Origin: Fusarium oxysporum f. sp. lycopersici 4287
Taxonomy: Eukaryota; Ascomycota; Sordariomycetes; Hypocreales; Nectriaceae
Direction: 5' to 3'
Length of the DNA: 64,000 nucleotides
NCBI RefSeq assembly: GCF_000149955.1
Contig: NC_030991.1
Coordinates: 3,635,428-3,699,427, forward strand
Shown here: positions 8,337 through 20,427 of the stretch, one piece after another
Layout of the letters: each line of letters begins with the position of its first letter
Numbering within the stretch: position 1 is the first letter of the stretch
Program-made: the position numbers and the translations under genes
Notes under the pieces: model-generated
The model's database searches: none
What the model was told of the DNA's origin: nothing
What the model saw: the letters and a program-made list of their open reading frames with translations, nothing else

Positions 8337-10877
8337 GATAGCATTTCGCCTTTGGCTCAGTATACACTTTCTTCAATGAAACAAGTAATTCACGCTCAGC
8401 GCTCGAAATAGCTGGCACTGGTACAAGCTCAAGTATTTAGGATTCTAGCTTCTACCTTTTTTTTAGACCAGCCGGCCCATGATAGTATTCAGACTGAGTC
8501 TCAGACATACCAGCTCCCCAAAGCGGTAATGAGCCCAGAGCGAGAAGAGGTTACAAAGTTTATGGAGTTTGAGCCGGAAACTCAACAGATAAACAGGAAC
8601 TTGATTCCACACGGATCATGTATTCCTCAGACGATACCTGCGGAAGACGGACACGACAGGTTTCAGTCAGTACAATAGGTCAACACAGCCCGACCAGCAA
8701 ACACCGACACGGCTGTTATTTACGACGGAAGCACGAGCACGTCGGGTACCATAGTCAGAGACTCGACAAGTTTAGTTACACGTCCTCTGACACTTTTGGG
8801 GACGCCATCTCCGCCTCACTCTACCAGCGTTGCCAAATTAGTTCGAACCAACACAATCACTGCCAACGGAGGAAACAATACAGGCTTTCATCCTTGCCCA
8901 ACTTATGTTCTCAAGCAGCCTGGCATCAATGACTGAGAAGTGGACAGCGGAAGAGTGCGCTAATCGTCGTCGAATCGTCCTGGTCTGTAAGACGCAGATG
9001 GGATCTACCGCGCAGAGCCACTGGCCGTGCATACCGGATGCGATTCGAGGAAGCGTCAGTGTCATCCGGGCAAGGTTCTCCACCTGCAGGAAGAGGCTAT
9101 TAATCGTGAGGAATGGATCCGAGCCTCGATCGATGTAGGACACCGCAACGCTGATAGTGAAGAGCAGCTTCGAGAGTTTATCAAGTCTTTTTCAATATAA
9201 AGATTTAACATAATTCCGAAAGTGGGTTTTGACGTTCCTCCTATGTGTTTTATTTTATTTTATTCATTGTCAAAGAGCTTGAACCTAATGCTGTTTGAGA
9301 ACCGCTAACATAGGTCAACGTAGATTCCCGCCATCCCCTCATGGTGCACCGCCTCGTTAGCCCGTCTTTCATAACATCACCTTACTCTCTGGTGAGTAGC
9401 ATAGACAGCCTTCACACACTGGAACGAAGTTGAATCAGGCGGGTCGCTAGTGGACACAATAGGAAGAAACTCAGATCCTATGATGGTGAGCATCGCACAA
9501 CCTTGCCGCGTAGGGGACGGTATGGTAGAATGAATCACTGGATATTAAACCAAGGGCAAGTTGGAAAAGAGACCGTTGTCCCGATGGACTGGCCACTACC
9601 AAACCGGACTGTGCTAAAAAGCAAAGGAGAAGCTTCGCCTAAGCGAATCTTTTTGTCTTGCTCAACGACATGTACGCCATGCATTCTTTGAACACTATAC
9701 GCTGCAAAAGCCTAGTGCTCACGAGAAAATCACGAGCCAGACAAGGCGGTATTTTCGTACACATTGAGGTACGTACCCGCCAGTCCATCCCTTGGACTTG
9801 ATGAGCGGCTTAATGCTTCCAGGGTCCTCGTGTTCGACAAAAATGGCTGACGTATCAGCGGGGTTATCATCAATGCGGGGTAGTCTTATGAGCCTTAAGG
9901 ATGTCGGTAGAAGAGAGACAGAGTGACAACCTGGGTCTGGAAAACACATTTCAAAGCGATGCCGCCTCTGAGTGTCGCTTCAGAATCCCTCGTAAGGACC
10001 AGATCCACAGCCTTGAGCTGCTAAGCCAAAGGGAAGAGGTTAAGAAACAGGGCGAGTCGGTCCAGGGCCTTGAGCGGAGATGATTGGCTTGTATGTGAAA
10101 GACACTAGCATCCGCTTCTTGCGATGCGCAGATAGCCCATGTTCTCTATTGTAGCTATTGGCTAGCTCGACATAGCCCCCTTTGGGGTGTAAAAGGAATA
10201 CGCTGCTGCGTCGGGGCCGACCAATCAGGAGCCTATTATATCGCATTGCGCAAACCCTTAAATAGAACTTGCAATTAAGTTGGGTATTCTCTGCGATTCA
10301 CGGTTAAACATTGAAGGGGCATGGCGCATGCTGCCTGCGGACCGGACCGACAGGCTTGAAACGAACTTTCTTAGTGGTCACAGGTAAGGGGACGTGTAGA
10401 TAGAACTGGGCCGCTGCCACGTTTTGGAGGAAGAGTAGACCCTCCCGGAGCCGCTTGAACGACTCATTTACGCCGATTTCACATTTACACAATCTTCAAA
10501 TAACAATCCCTAGTAACTTGTGACTTGTAATTTCTGTCCCAACCTAGGCATCTTGTATCAGTTGACACGTCCCTACGCCGCGCTTTAATATATAATCACC
10601 TTCGTCTGCTTCCCTCATAGAGTCACAGCGGCCAAACTTCCCTATCAGTCTCAAACACGCATATATTAGCACTGTCACTTCTTCGGTACCAAAGCTTCAG
10701 AGCCACCAGGCATCGTTTGGTATACCTCCAACAATAATCGCAGTCGCAGAAACAGCACATCTCCACCACCTGTGAAACAGGTTCTTCAACTAGGGAAATC
10801 AGCGCCTGTCCCCTGTCATCGTCCGAGTGGATCCCCTTCCCAGCAAGCAGCGCACAAGTCTTCAGAATTCAGATGCC
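8337..10877. other. Gene-poor stretch with unassigned exon-like scraps
   Basis: No complete gene is visible. On the plus strand near 8930-9010 a peptide containing EKWTAEECANRRRIVLV resembles fungal regulator domains, but it decays within about 30 residues. On the minus strand near 9770-9880 a protein-like segment (IDDNPADTSAIFVEHEDPG) runs into a GTACGT donor. I could not place either fragment in a family. Confidence 0.35.
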
Positions 10878-11660
10878 ATGTGCATCACACACACTCACAC
10901 ACGTGTCTACTCTGATGGGTGTATCGAGCATCGGTCTTTGCGTACTCTCTGCACAAACTCTCGTCATGGCCAAGTCTGCCCTGACCACCAAGTCGAATAC
11001 GTTCCCGCTCCCTACACCACTCCGCAACGTAATTCTACTGCTCAGTGCAGACCTGCTACTTCCTCAATACCATCTGTCTCATACCACTCTGGTGACAAAT
11101 CAGACCACAAGCGTCGTGGTCATTCACCAGGCCCTCATAGGCAGGAGCGCATTATTCAGGTCGAAGGTCCTTCCCATTCAACATCCACTGTCAGACGCAG
11201 ATACCCAGTCCCCAAAGCCGAACCCCCCGTCATCGATGATGAGCGTACTCGTCCGCCTGAGCAGCATAGTGTTCGGTTCAAGGAAGTCAACAACCACCGT
11301 CATTTCACTCAAGACAGCCGCAACTCGAACAGCGCTAGCGATAGCCGACAACCGGATGGCAGAGAGTGTCGCACACACCATCGTGATGAAAAGCTACAAC
11401 AGGAAGCTGAGCTCCGTCTGCAGACTCGCATCGCCGAGGCCAACGCAAAGATTGCCAGCCGTCCTGCAGCCCTGCACAGACGGATTGAAGTCATGAATCC
11501 TCACAGCCAAGACTACCACGCCGAGAAATTCCACCACGTGACCTCCGAGCAGCAGGCACAGCGAGATCGCCTCCGAGAGCGCATGCAGCCCAAGCGTCGC
11601 TTGACGGTCGGCGGCTGGAGTGGGCGGCCAGACGAGACAGGAACAAACCGCTATGAGTAA
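10878..11660 (+). CDS. Small lineage-specific protein, MCx..YxDG family (copy 2)
   Basis: This is a 260-residue protein if it starts at the Met at 10878 rather than the in-frame Met at 10827. The later start gives MCITHTHTRVYSDGCIEHRS, which matches the opening of the paralog at 3706. It is followed by CTNSRHGQVC, a long low-complexity basic Ser/Pro/His-rich middle, and a C-terminal helix (EAELRLQTRIAEANAKIASR). The tail is RLTVGGWSGRPDETGTNRYE. A CT-rich leader and a TATATAA-like site near 10590 lie upstream. It has no signal peptide or membrane segment. The function is unknown. This copy is better preserved than the one at 3706. Confidence 0.65.
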   Translation: MCITHTHTRVYSDGCIEHRSLRTLCTNSRHGQVCPDHQVEYVPAPYTTPQRNSTAQCRPATSSIPSVSYHSGDKSDHKRRGHSPGPHRQERIIQVEGPSHSTSTVRRRYPVPKAEPPVIDDERTRPPEQHSVRFKEVNNHRHFTQDSRNSNSASDSRQPDGRECRTHHRDEKLQQEAELRLQTRIAEANAKIASRPAALHRRIEVMNPHSQDYHAEKFHHVTSEQQAQRDRLRERMQPKRRLTVGGWSGRPDETGTNRYE

Positions 11661-12298
11661 GCGAGGATGGTTTTAGTATTTCTGGTTTTGCAGTACGTTG
11701 AATCTGTTTAGTATCATCCGTCACTTACGAAGACTTCTTAGAGTTGAGGATTAGAGCATGGAATGAAATGTAGAGTATCACTGTCCTCGAAATCCAATTG
11801 ATGTATAATAGCCCTTCAGAAAATCGACTTGCGTGACGATGTAAGGATGCTCTGTATAAGACGCTCACTGGGGTAACTGATATCTGATGTGTGGCAAAAG
11901 TGGAAGTGAACGGAACGGAACCCAAAGTAAGATGTGAATAGTTCTGGAATGAGAAGTTGAAACTGGTATTAGGTATCACGGACTTTCTACTAACACGACT
12001 AACCTAGATCAACAGCTTTGGTTCATTTACATTCATAAACAATTTCGCTGTTTCCAAGAAGCATGGTCGATTCACTTTAGAAGTATCTTGCAACTTAAAG
12101 GATGAACCTCTTAATGGATACTAGGTCACCTATAGTAAGTAATACACTGCTACTTGAAGACAACAAAGGCAACAATAGAAGCCTCTGCTAATAGCCACAT
12201 GCCTAATGACCTACCCGCAACCAGTTTCACGTTTAGCCTAGCTCAAGAAAAGACCTTCCTGCCGCCATCCCTTTACATCCATCAAGGTTGGCGTCTAG
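11661..12298. other. Non-coding, nothing seen
   Basis: This is a 3' flank followed by AT-rich sequence. No ORF here has a recognisable motif. Confidence 0.5.
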
Positions 12299-12900
12299 CT
12301 ATTCATAAAATTCTGCCTTGATCATTGGCTCCATTTTCAGCTCAAGATAGCTTACCACCTCCGATCGTGTATCCATAGGTGATTGCCTGGCACTTGGATA
12401 TGTTCCATAGTGAATGTTGAGTCTACATGTATGCTCACGGGGGATTGCTAGCTCAATGGACCGAGGCATCACTCCAAGAAACTCGATGTCTTCATACTTC
12501 TTAATCCAGTCTCCAGCACCTTCAAGGGCCCTAGATGGTGGCCATTTACATTGATTGGACGCACAATAACACACTCCTTGATGATGCTATCGTCGACCTT
12601 TTGGATATCGTCGCCAACCCAGACCAGCTCCTTTCCGCAACTTGTGTTATGCCCAGTCACCAAAGAATTCATTTCGCTCTTGCTGCTCTGAGCTAAGCGA
12701 TTTTTGCAATTCGATTCCTCGACACTGCATGCTTTCTCGTCACATAGAATCAAGGCACTCAAGTTTCCACAACCGCTACCGCAATGGCCTTGGTGCTTTG
12801 TTTTACACTCGCAGGGCACAGCCCAGTGTAACTTTGGACCAGTTCAATCCACTTGTACTAGGATTCCCCCTAGAGGATATCCGTGGAGATTCTATCCTAG
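12299..12900 (-). pseudogene. Remnant resembling a pre-SET/SET methyltransferase segment
   Basis: On the minus strand a Cys-rich block (PCECKTKHQGHCGSGCGN, then CDEKACSVEESNCKNR) has the spacing of AWS/pre-SET zinc-binding modules. After it comes ELVWVGDDIQKVDDSIIKEC, which resembles the start of a SET domain (G.GL...DI...I.EY). The reading frame then changes and the SET motifs NHS..N and the final ELTYDY-type block are absent. I take it as a decayed fragment of a SET-domain gene. The assignment is tentative, since only the first third of the domain is visible. Confidence 0.35.
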
Positions 12901-13651
12901 GAACGCTTCGTAAGACAGACGTCACTGCATCATATGCCTTGATTGTTTCGTCCAAAGCTGTCGATGTGTTTACCCGCTTGTCGTCTCGTTCACCAATGCC
13001 ATCTTCGGCCGATCTCTTTGAAGCGTTTTGTTACGGGTGGCTTGTGCGTTGGTCAGGCTATGACTAGTTCGATGAAAGCCTCGAAGATTCCGCTCTAGGT
13101 GGGGTTGATGGAGTGCCAGACTACACAGCGGCATGAAGGACAGCACATTCCGCTTGCAAGAGCGATTTTCGATCTCTCTCTGTTTGCCAAGAAATCCATT
13201 CGCCAGAGGTGCTTTTTGGCAGCACGGGCTTCAAGTCATACCGAGCTTTGACATATATCGTCGAGATGTTGTCCAAGTATCGATAGATACTATCCCTGCT
13301 CAATAGCATACGCTGTTGGTTAAAAGCATCAATTCTATCAACCTAAGACGCAATTTTCAACACTGACACAAAGAATTAAATTAGCATTAATCGGCTGCCA
13401 CAACAAGAATCGCCTTTTAGCCGATGTGCTAAATTTTAACATACAACTTTTGGTTACTTCATTTGAAGCTGCGCCAGTCAAGCCAAATGTATCTTGCACT
13501 ACACTCGCTTCATTCGTGCCGAGCTTCGATTGTAAACTTAGCACCTGCCATCCATCGTCCTAACTACATATCCACCCGAAACAGATCTAAGATTTAGTAT
13601 CCCAAGTAAATTTCTCATCAGTCCTTCCGTGCTCTATCTTTTCACAGAGTA
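12901..13651. other. Non-coding, nothing convincing
   Basis: There are short min-strand ORFs of 62-68 residues with no recognisable motif. A pyrimidine-rich leader precedes the ORF at 13652. Confidence 0.45.
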
Positions 13652-14293
13652 ATGGCCAGCATCACAATGTGCAGAAAGAGCCACCGGGTGGTCATAGACC
13701 TCACGGTAGTTGAGGACCGCCCAATTACATGTTTCCATCTCAGAGGTCACTGTGATGATAATGAGTTAGCTCAGAGAAGCCGTGGCCAACTGAAAAACCA
13801 CCTTTTCGGAGGCCTCACGCCAGTGGTTGGCGCGAAGCCAGATCAAATGAGTTCCATTCTGAAGGAACAAGCCCTAGATCGTAGAAACAAAACCTTGCGC
13901 AACCTAGACCAGACGGTCTCGGCCTTGAGCTCGAAGCTACAGAGCCATAGAGAAGAAAACGCGTATCTCGGTAACGCAATGGTCAACGGTGATCACAATA
14001 CGACTACGGAAGATTGTGTGTGGCACAAATACTCTCAGAAAGCAAGGAGCGAACCCACGCAGTCAGAACACAGAATCCATGTGAGAAAGCTAACTTGGAA
14101 GGGAAAGAGTCCATGTAACTCGCTCAGAAAAGACAAGCTCCGAAGTACCCCATGTGTGCTATCTGCTATAATTGGACCACCAAGAATCCAGGGGTTTAAT
14201 TCCTCGGGAAATACTCCTCAAATCAACTTCTCCAGGCAGGGAGAGACAGTGGGGGCGTCGTTCTGTCTTGCGCGTGCCTCCACGCACTCTTAG
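13652..14293 (+). CDS. Hypothetical protein with a short coiled coil
   Basis: This is a 213-residue ORF after a CT-rich leader. I do not recognise it. Residues ~68-105 (KEQALDRRNKTLRNLDQTVS and onward) would form a heptad helix. The rest is basic and low in hydrophobic runs, with no signal peptide. There are no splice signals that clearly extend it. It could be a real small gene or a decayed one. Confidence 0.35.
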   Translation: MASITMCRKSHRVVIDLTVVEDRPITCFHLRGHCDDNELAQRSRGQLKNHLFGGLTPVVGAKPDQMSSILKEQALDRRNKTLRNLDQTVSALSSKLQSHREENAYLGNAMVNGDHNTTTEDCVWHKYSQKARSEPTQSEHRIHVRKLTWKGKSPCNSLRKDKLRSTPCVLSAIIGPPRIQGFNSSGNTPQINFSRQGETVGASFCLARASTHS

Positions 14294-14723
14294 CGGTACG
14301 TTTACTATCATGGAACACGCCCCAAGATGGACTAGCGTGACGGACGACACAACTCGAGTCAAAATGTACCCCGCCATGTCAGACGTGATTGTCCGTTGCT
14401 ATCTTGGGCTGTCCGGCGTGGTCTGTCAGTGGGATAGCGCGGTGCCTAGTCTGTTTTGGGTCATTCCAACAAAATGCTGATGATAGGCTACTGAGGGTGG
14501 ACCCGCAACTGACTGTGACTCAGGAGTCACCATGGGGGTGTGGCGATCTCAATGCCGCAGCAACCGTAGGTTTATCTAAGCATGCGGCCTGTATGAGCCC
14601 ATTGGTATCCTACTAGTTCTATAAAGGTGGCTGCCCCATTCATCATTTAAGTCATTTTGGTCCCTTCATCGTTGCCATTTGCTTCGACCTATTCTTACAA
14701 GAATCGAGTGAGCCCATTACACG
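14294..14723. other. Non-coding, nothing seen
   Basis: This interval lies between two plus-strand candidates. It holds only short overlapping ORFs, and a probable promoter for the gene at 14724. Confidence 0.4.
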
Positions 14724-15199
14724 ATGGCACCTCGCAAGCGGAGAATCCTGATGTCAACCGGATCCAAAGTCCCGCGTGATCCTGTAAGTAGAGCCACGCT
14801 ACTAATCTCTGGCTTAAATAACAAACTCCTTATTGAAAGCTTACCGACGCCCGCATTCGCTTCGTACGCATGATTACATGCCTTGAACAAGATCCGCTGC
14901 AGAGGCTCATCACGATTACCAATGATCTAAGCAAAAACAAGGCTGCCCAAAAGGAGGTCTTAGATATGCTGATGAAGAGCACCGAAGAGAAGCACAATGG
15001 AGACTTGTCTTTACTCTCTATCGAATACATGAGTGATGCTATACGTTGCGTCGCATGCAAAAAAGAAAAGCAGCAATCATCTACGCCAGTCAGGATGCCG
15101 AAGCGTCATAGTACGGCCAATACTTCGATGCAAGCCGTGCGCAATACCCATCGGTATGAGACCCGAAGTCAAGTCAAACGGAAAAAACCATTCCCCTAG
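14724..15199 (+). CDS. Small basic protein, two exons
   Basis: Exon 1 (14724-14783) encodes MAPRKRRILMSTGSKVPRDP. A 56-bp intron (14784-14839) has a GTAAGT donor and AG acceptor. Exon 2 (14840-15199) continues in phase 0 with LTDARIRFVRMITCLEQDPL. The product is 139 residues. The first 20 residues are basic and could be a nuclear signal. Residues ~21-75 are predicted helical. A CxxC pair (CVACKK) follows, and the tail is basic (RYETRSQVKRKK). I do not recognise a domain. The clean intron with conserved phase is the main reason to believe it is a gene. Confidence 0.55.
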
Positions 15200-18100
15200 T
15201 CCTACAGTCGAAAATCAACAGTTCGAAAATTGATTTGATTTACCTCGCTTTACAGGGATAGACTTGGATTTCGAACAATGGACGAGCGTTGGGGTAGACT
15301 CGGCCTTGAGAAGGGGTTGCCTTGGATTTCTGATCGGTGCTTGGTTACTCGCTTAGGCAGGACAACAATTCAACAGCAGCGTGTCGAGTCTTGACTCCTG
15401 TCTATCAAGGTCTAATCTAACACGACGAATATTACATGTAGTCAATAATTTAGGGTTTTCTTTTTTTCTTTTTTTCAGCTCTCCCTGCTGTACCAATTGC
15501 ACCGCATGTCAGGTCCTGATACGCGATTTGATGGTCTGGGGCCTCTTTGGTATTGGGTCCTGACTACGCGTTGCTGACACGGAAATCCGAGCTTTATTAC
15601 TTGCTACTTGCCATATTTTTAGTTAATTCTTCCTTGTAAGGACTTCATCAAAATATCGTGCTTCAACGTTTTCTTTTCTCGTCTCTACTTTTGTATAACC
15701 TTGTCTAGAGCTTAATGGAGATTTCCCCAGTGACAGTAAAAGACGACTGAGCCTTGTATTACCAGATTTCAGTACGATGTCAAGTACCGCCCCTGAATAA
15801 ATGCCAAGGAAGTCTTCATGCTGTCTTTCCTTCTGGCCTGACCTTACTCTACAGGAGAACCCCAACCAAATCTTCAAGGCACCTCCAATATGGCCTTCCA
15901 ACTGGCCCAAGTTTACCGTGTATGGAAGGGTTTTATACATTGCCTGGATAGAATGATCTTTAGCTACATGGTTGAGTGAATTCATATCTTCCAACCTGCA
16001 AGGCAAGCTAACCGAGTACTTTTTATACTGTCAAATCGATGAGAAGAGATTGGCTCGAATAGAGCACCAGTTGATGTTGTTTCACACTCAGCCATCGCCA
16101 GACAACAGCCTCCAACCCCGGACGTATGACATGGCCAGGCGAAGCGGGAAAGCGAACAGGGTGCAAGTTGATTTAGGGCATTCATTAACACCTCCACTTC
16201 TTCTCCCTCGGCAGAAGCTCTCATGGAAACCCTTGATAAAGAGGTGAGTGGATTCGTCAGGCGGGTCACCATATCGCAAGATCTAAAGCAAGTAACGATG
16301 GGACATACTAGAGTAAGTCCCAACTCATTTTGGGAGAAATGAAGTCCGGACTCTCAATCCTTGTGAGAAGGGCTGAGTTGCCAAACCAATTAAGGCACCA
16401 ATAAAGAGGTCTCCTGCCCAGCTTCCAACGGGCTCGTCGCCCAGTTTAGTCGCTACTACAATGTGTCAACATAGAGCCTTATCTTTCTTACTACCACACG
16501 TCTAGCCATGTCGTGAATATGTTAGTGCAGCAACGGGCCTGAGATACGTTGGATTGTTCCCACCGTACTGAAATTCCACAGGCATGAAGCGCCTGGGGCC
16601 GCTACTTCTGAGTGCTTCGCCTGAAGAAGCTAAGCCTGCAGTACATGCAGTTCTCCACCATTCGCTAATCATTGAGAAACGCGGGGTTTAGAGAGCTACA
16701 CTTAGAACGGCTCTTATTCGTGCCATTGTTGACTGAATATTGCTAGAGCTTCAGCAAATAATCGCCTTCTAGTACAGACTACAAGATCTGGGAGTTGGGC
16801 ATCACGCTTCTTACCTATTGTCATGAGCTCATCTCCGCGGTATGTGGAGGGGCTGTCTGAGACATGACCACTTTGGGACTAGCGCTGATGCTTTTTTGTC
16901 AACTCTCTTTTGCCACCAAAAGTCGGCTTTTACAATGAATCCATAGCCTAAAGCTGGCACTTTATCCTTGCAAGAGATAGTTATTTATACTTTAAACCCC
17001 TACCATCGTCGCTGGAACCAAAATGGTGCGCAGATGGGTGTGACAAAGTGCTTTGTCACTTGTTCCCTGCATATGGCCAGCCACTCGGGCCACCAGCCCG
17101 GTCTCAGAATGACCCTTGCTTTCCTTGCATACCCCTATATGCATACTCGATCTCATGAGTATAAAAGTGTGGGTAGGGGACCTATCCTGGCCCATGACTC
17201 ACGTTTCTCCTCAATTCCAATGTAATGTGTCTCAACAATGTCCGACTACAAGCAGAAGTGAGTTTGCCGCAGGTCTGGGGCCGCAGATAATGACACTCTT
17301 AGGTCACAGGCTTGGCAGTCCCTGAAAAGCATACAAAGCTTACCTCCCCGGATTCTTTTTCAAACGAACAACGTTTATGACAGCAGCGAGCAAGTTATCA
17401 AAAGCATGACTTATACCCAAGCCAATAGCGACAAGGAAGGGCATTACGACTCTCGTCTGATGGGACCCTGTTTCTGCGACAAGTGCCTGCATATGCGAAG
17501 AATCTTGGCTAAAGAGAATTAGGAATAGCCGGGTAGGTTGCAGGATTCGAATTGATAAGGTGTCAGGATCTTCAGGTCCGTCTGGAAGGATATACTACCT
17601 AGCACCTGAATAAGACAAGCGCATCATGTCGATCCTTCTCACTTTGGACAAAGTTCTCCATGAAATTTAGTGTAAGAGCGACTACTCATAGGACCCAGAA
17701 GAGGCGAGTGAAAGGAAATGAAAATGGTTGTATCTGTTATTTGCGGATCTATATTGGTACCCCGGGGGCTTTATGTTGCTTGGGTGAATGCAGGCTGGTG
17801 ACTACAGGGTAGTCTGCTTTCAGCACTAGTGAGCTCACTGATGGTTTGGCTTGCTGTATGATGACAAAGCCACAAAAGTGGAAAATCGATGTGCCGTCTC
17901 ATCGCGCGATTTATCAGTACGCGTTATGCTAAGCACCATCAGTCAATACATGAATGCCCCGAATGCTTTCTCAACACGAAGAACTGCTATTGACTACGCG
18001 CAGCATCTCGATGACACTGTCTCGGCATTTGGCGCCAAATTGGTGACAATTGCCTATATGCCAACTTTAGCCTTAGACATCCCTGGACCTTGGATCTTGT

Positions 18101-19500
18101 TCCTTGTATAACTATGCTGGATTCACCGTGTTATCGGACTCCTTAATGTCTATAGGGATTGCGTTTCGTCGAACCCGAAGAAGAAGGCGAAAAAAAAAGC
18201 GTCGTCTGTGGCGAAACGAAACTGCGATTGAGAAGAGTATACGCCAGGGTCATTGCACGACCATGCTATTGAACCCTTCATGAAGCCTAGCATGGTTAGT
18301 GAAGCTATCGCGGCTGAGCGCCGGAAGCGAGAATGTGAAGTGGAGGAAGGAAAGTAGGGCTCGACCAAAGACGCGTGAACGATCTTGACGCTTTATGGCA
18401 GAGTCCAGCGCAACGGTGCAACAAATACCAATCGACCGGAACGACAAGCCTACCGTCCTCAGAAACAACAAGCGCCGCATAACCCTCCACAAACGCTGCC
18501 GCTAGCCGAACGAAGACTGACAAAAAGATAATCTAGCTCGACCTCACCTTCCGAGTTGTTGGGTTGCGCAATTTACCACCCCTCGAATCGACAACTATCC
18601 GAGCCAACTGAAAATGGATGGAGCAAAGTCAGAGATCACCAAGTGCCGTTTCGACGAAAATGTCAGCGGTATAATGCTTACTGAGCATACGATGATCTTG
18701 ACTTCCAAAACAGAGGGATGATGACCCAAGACAGTTGACGAAGGCTTCCTTACTCAACATCAAGCCACGGTTAATTGGGTACGGAATCGGCCAGATGGCA
18801 TTGGCCGCAAGTGGTCGCAAACATACACCTCCAGGGCGCTCCGTGAAAAGCTTGATTACTCGTGAGGACTTTAGGGTTGCATCAGGGTAAGGAATTGGTA
18901 TGCGCCGGGTTGGTCATCGCTCTGTCAGTTGCCCAAAGCTGCTTTTGCGTCAGCTCTCACTTTGGTGTGTCTGTAGATGAAGGCCGGCGTAGCCGGGCTT
19001 GAGTTGATATGGGGAGGTCTTGACCGGTCCGTTGCCAGTATGTCTGCCCTTTCGCTTCCATCGATATCCATACGGCTAAGATGCCACCATATGCTGGCGA
19101 GGTCGCGGGCATAATTAAGTTGTTGCGATTGGGTGCACGCATTCTGTGAAGGACCTGGAACCATGCGCTCTTGAAGCCAAAACAATTTCTAGAATGTAGG
19201 TCCGGCTGATCAGGCAGGAGTAAAGAATCGGAAGCAAAATCTTATTATCGGGGCTCGGCAGCTCGATCGAAACAGACAAAGTTGCTGTGTATCGAGGCCC
19301 TTCCGCCTTGATGATATCACTACTCTTCGGACCTCGTCTAGAAGCCGTACGAGGAGGCTCATCGCCCATGGTAGAGCCCTCCGAGCCTCTGCGAGAGTTC
19401 GGTGCTGAGATTGAAGCCGATGTCTGTTCCCAGTGAGGCGCAGGAGACTTGGTGACCGTTGCGCTCTCGTCGAGAACAAAGCTCAGAATGGGATTGGGCC
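15200..19500. other. Long decayed stretch, no gene seen
   Basis: More than 4 kb holds only ORFs below 130 residues, without convincing splicing or motifs. A minus-strand piece near 18930-19090 (WHLSRMDIDGSERADILATD) is faintly like a retroelement RNase H segment, but it is too short to call. Confidence 0.45.
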
Positions 19501-19728
19501 GGACCAGTCATTCCAGCAGGGGGTTACACGGTGGAAAAGGCAAACAAAGCCTTGGAAACAGGTTTCAAAGACCGGCCTGTTACGTTTGCGTTTGGAAGAC
19601 ACTTTATCTCTAGTCCAGATTTGCCGCCTAGACTCGCGAGAAATATTCCTCTGGAGCCGTATCAGAGGGATACTTTTTACAAGGTAAAGAGCGCGGAGGG
19701 GTGCACGGATTATTCTTTCAGCGAATGA
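19501..19728 (+). pseudogene. C-terminal remnant of an Old Yellow Enzyme-type flavin oxidoreductase
   Basis: The plus-strand frame reads PVIPAGGYTVEKANKALETG, then RPVTFAFGRHFISSPDLPPR, then LARNIPLEPYQRDTFYKVKS. This is the C-terminal FMN-phosphate loop and final helices of fungal NADH:flavin oxidoreductases (OYE family). The barrel, the substrate His/Asn pair and the start codon are missing upstream. Nothing in 18.6-19.5 kb supplies them in a continuous frame. The piece is a truncated relic. Confidence 0.75.
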
Positions 19729-20427
19729 TGGGAGGGGAGAGAAACGATAGAATAAATGAAGGCATAGACTAGAGACTGACTTGTTGCGTTTGTTGACACA
19801 TGGAAGATGCTGGATGACTACAGAATAAGCAACGTCAGGCCGCTGCATAAGTCCAGGACCGAGGTGCCCCAAGGTGAGACGAGACGAGACGAGAATGGTT
19901 ATGAAGATACAAGAGACAGTGTATTTAGGTATAACTTCCGAAACATCGGACTGTTCTTTGTGAGTTCAAAGAAACTCATGCACTATAAGGCCCATGGCAT
20001 GAGATTGGAAGCCGTTTCAATAATGCGGGTAGTGGGGCGGTGAAACGCACGGCCTCAAACATACGATGCTTGACCAAATTCACGAGCGCAAACAGCGACG
20101 TCTCCAACAAAGTGACTGTGCACGCAGAAAAACAAACAACAAAATAAGTGAAACAATCCTTACGTGGGCGCCCTTCTTTTGTCCTCCTGCACCGTCGAGC
20201 AAGATTGGGTTGCCGCCGTTGATGCCTGAAGAGTAACACACGTGGCATATCACATGACTCCGCAACTGCAATCTCATCTACCGCTCTGAGATTGCCCGGC
20301 ATTCTTTTGTGCCCGCACTCACCGTAAGAGACACCATACCCTCTCCTTTTTCACTTCGCACCTCACTCACAAATCTCCCCGGAATCTTCGGCAATGCAGG
20401 GCATGTCGTCGTCGCCATCCGCCGACA
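19729..20427. other. Intergenic region upstream of the CCCH gene
   Basis: It holds the probable promoter and leader of the gene at 20428. A CT-rich stretch lies near 20334-20380. A short out-of-frame ORF (MQGMSSSPSADNAS, starting near 20393) overlaps the start codon and may act as an upstream ORF. Confidence 0.4.

Noticed and set aside
8905..9138. Plus-strand peptide EKWTAEECANRRRIVLV resembling a fungal regulator domain
   Set aside because: Similarity stops after about 30 residues, and later conserved blocks are absent in all frames.
15623..16006. 127-codon minus-strand ORF
   Set aside because: The central part looks protein-like, but I found no family, no ATG context and no linked exon.
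18925..19185. Minus-strand fragment resembling a retroelement RNase H (GSERADILATD)
   Set aside because: Only about 25 residues look similar, no reverse transcriptase or catalytic pattern lies nearby, and the match could be chance.
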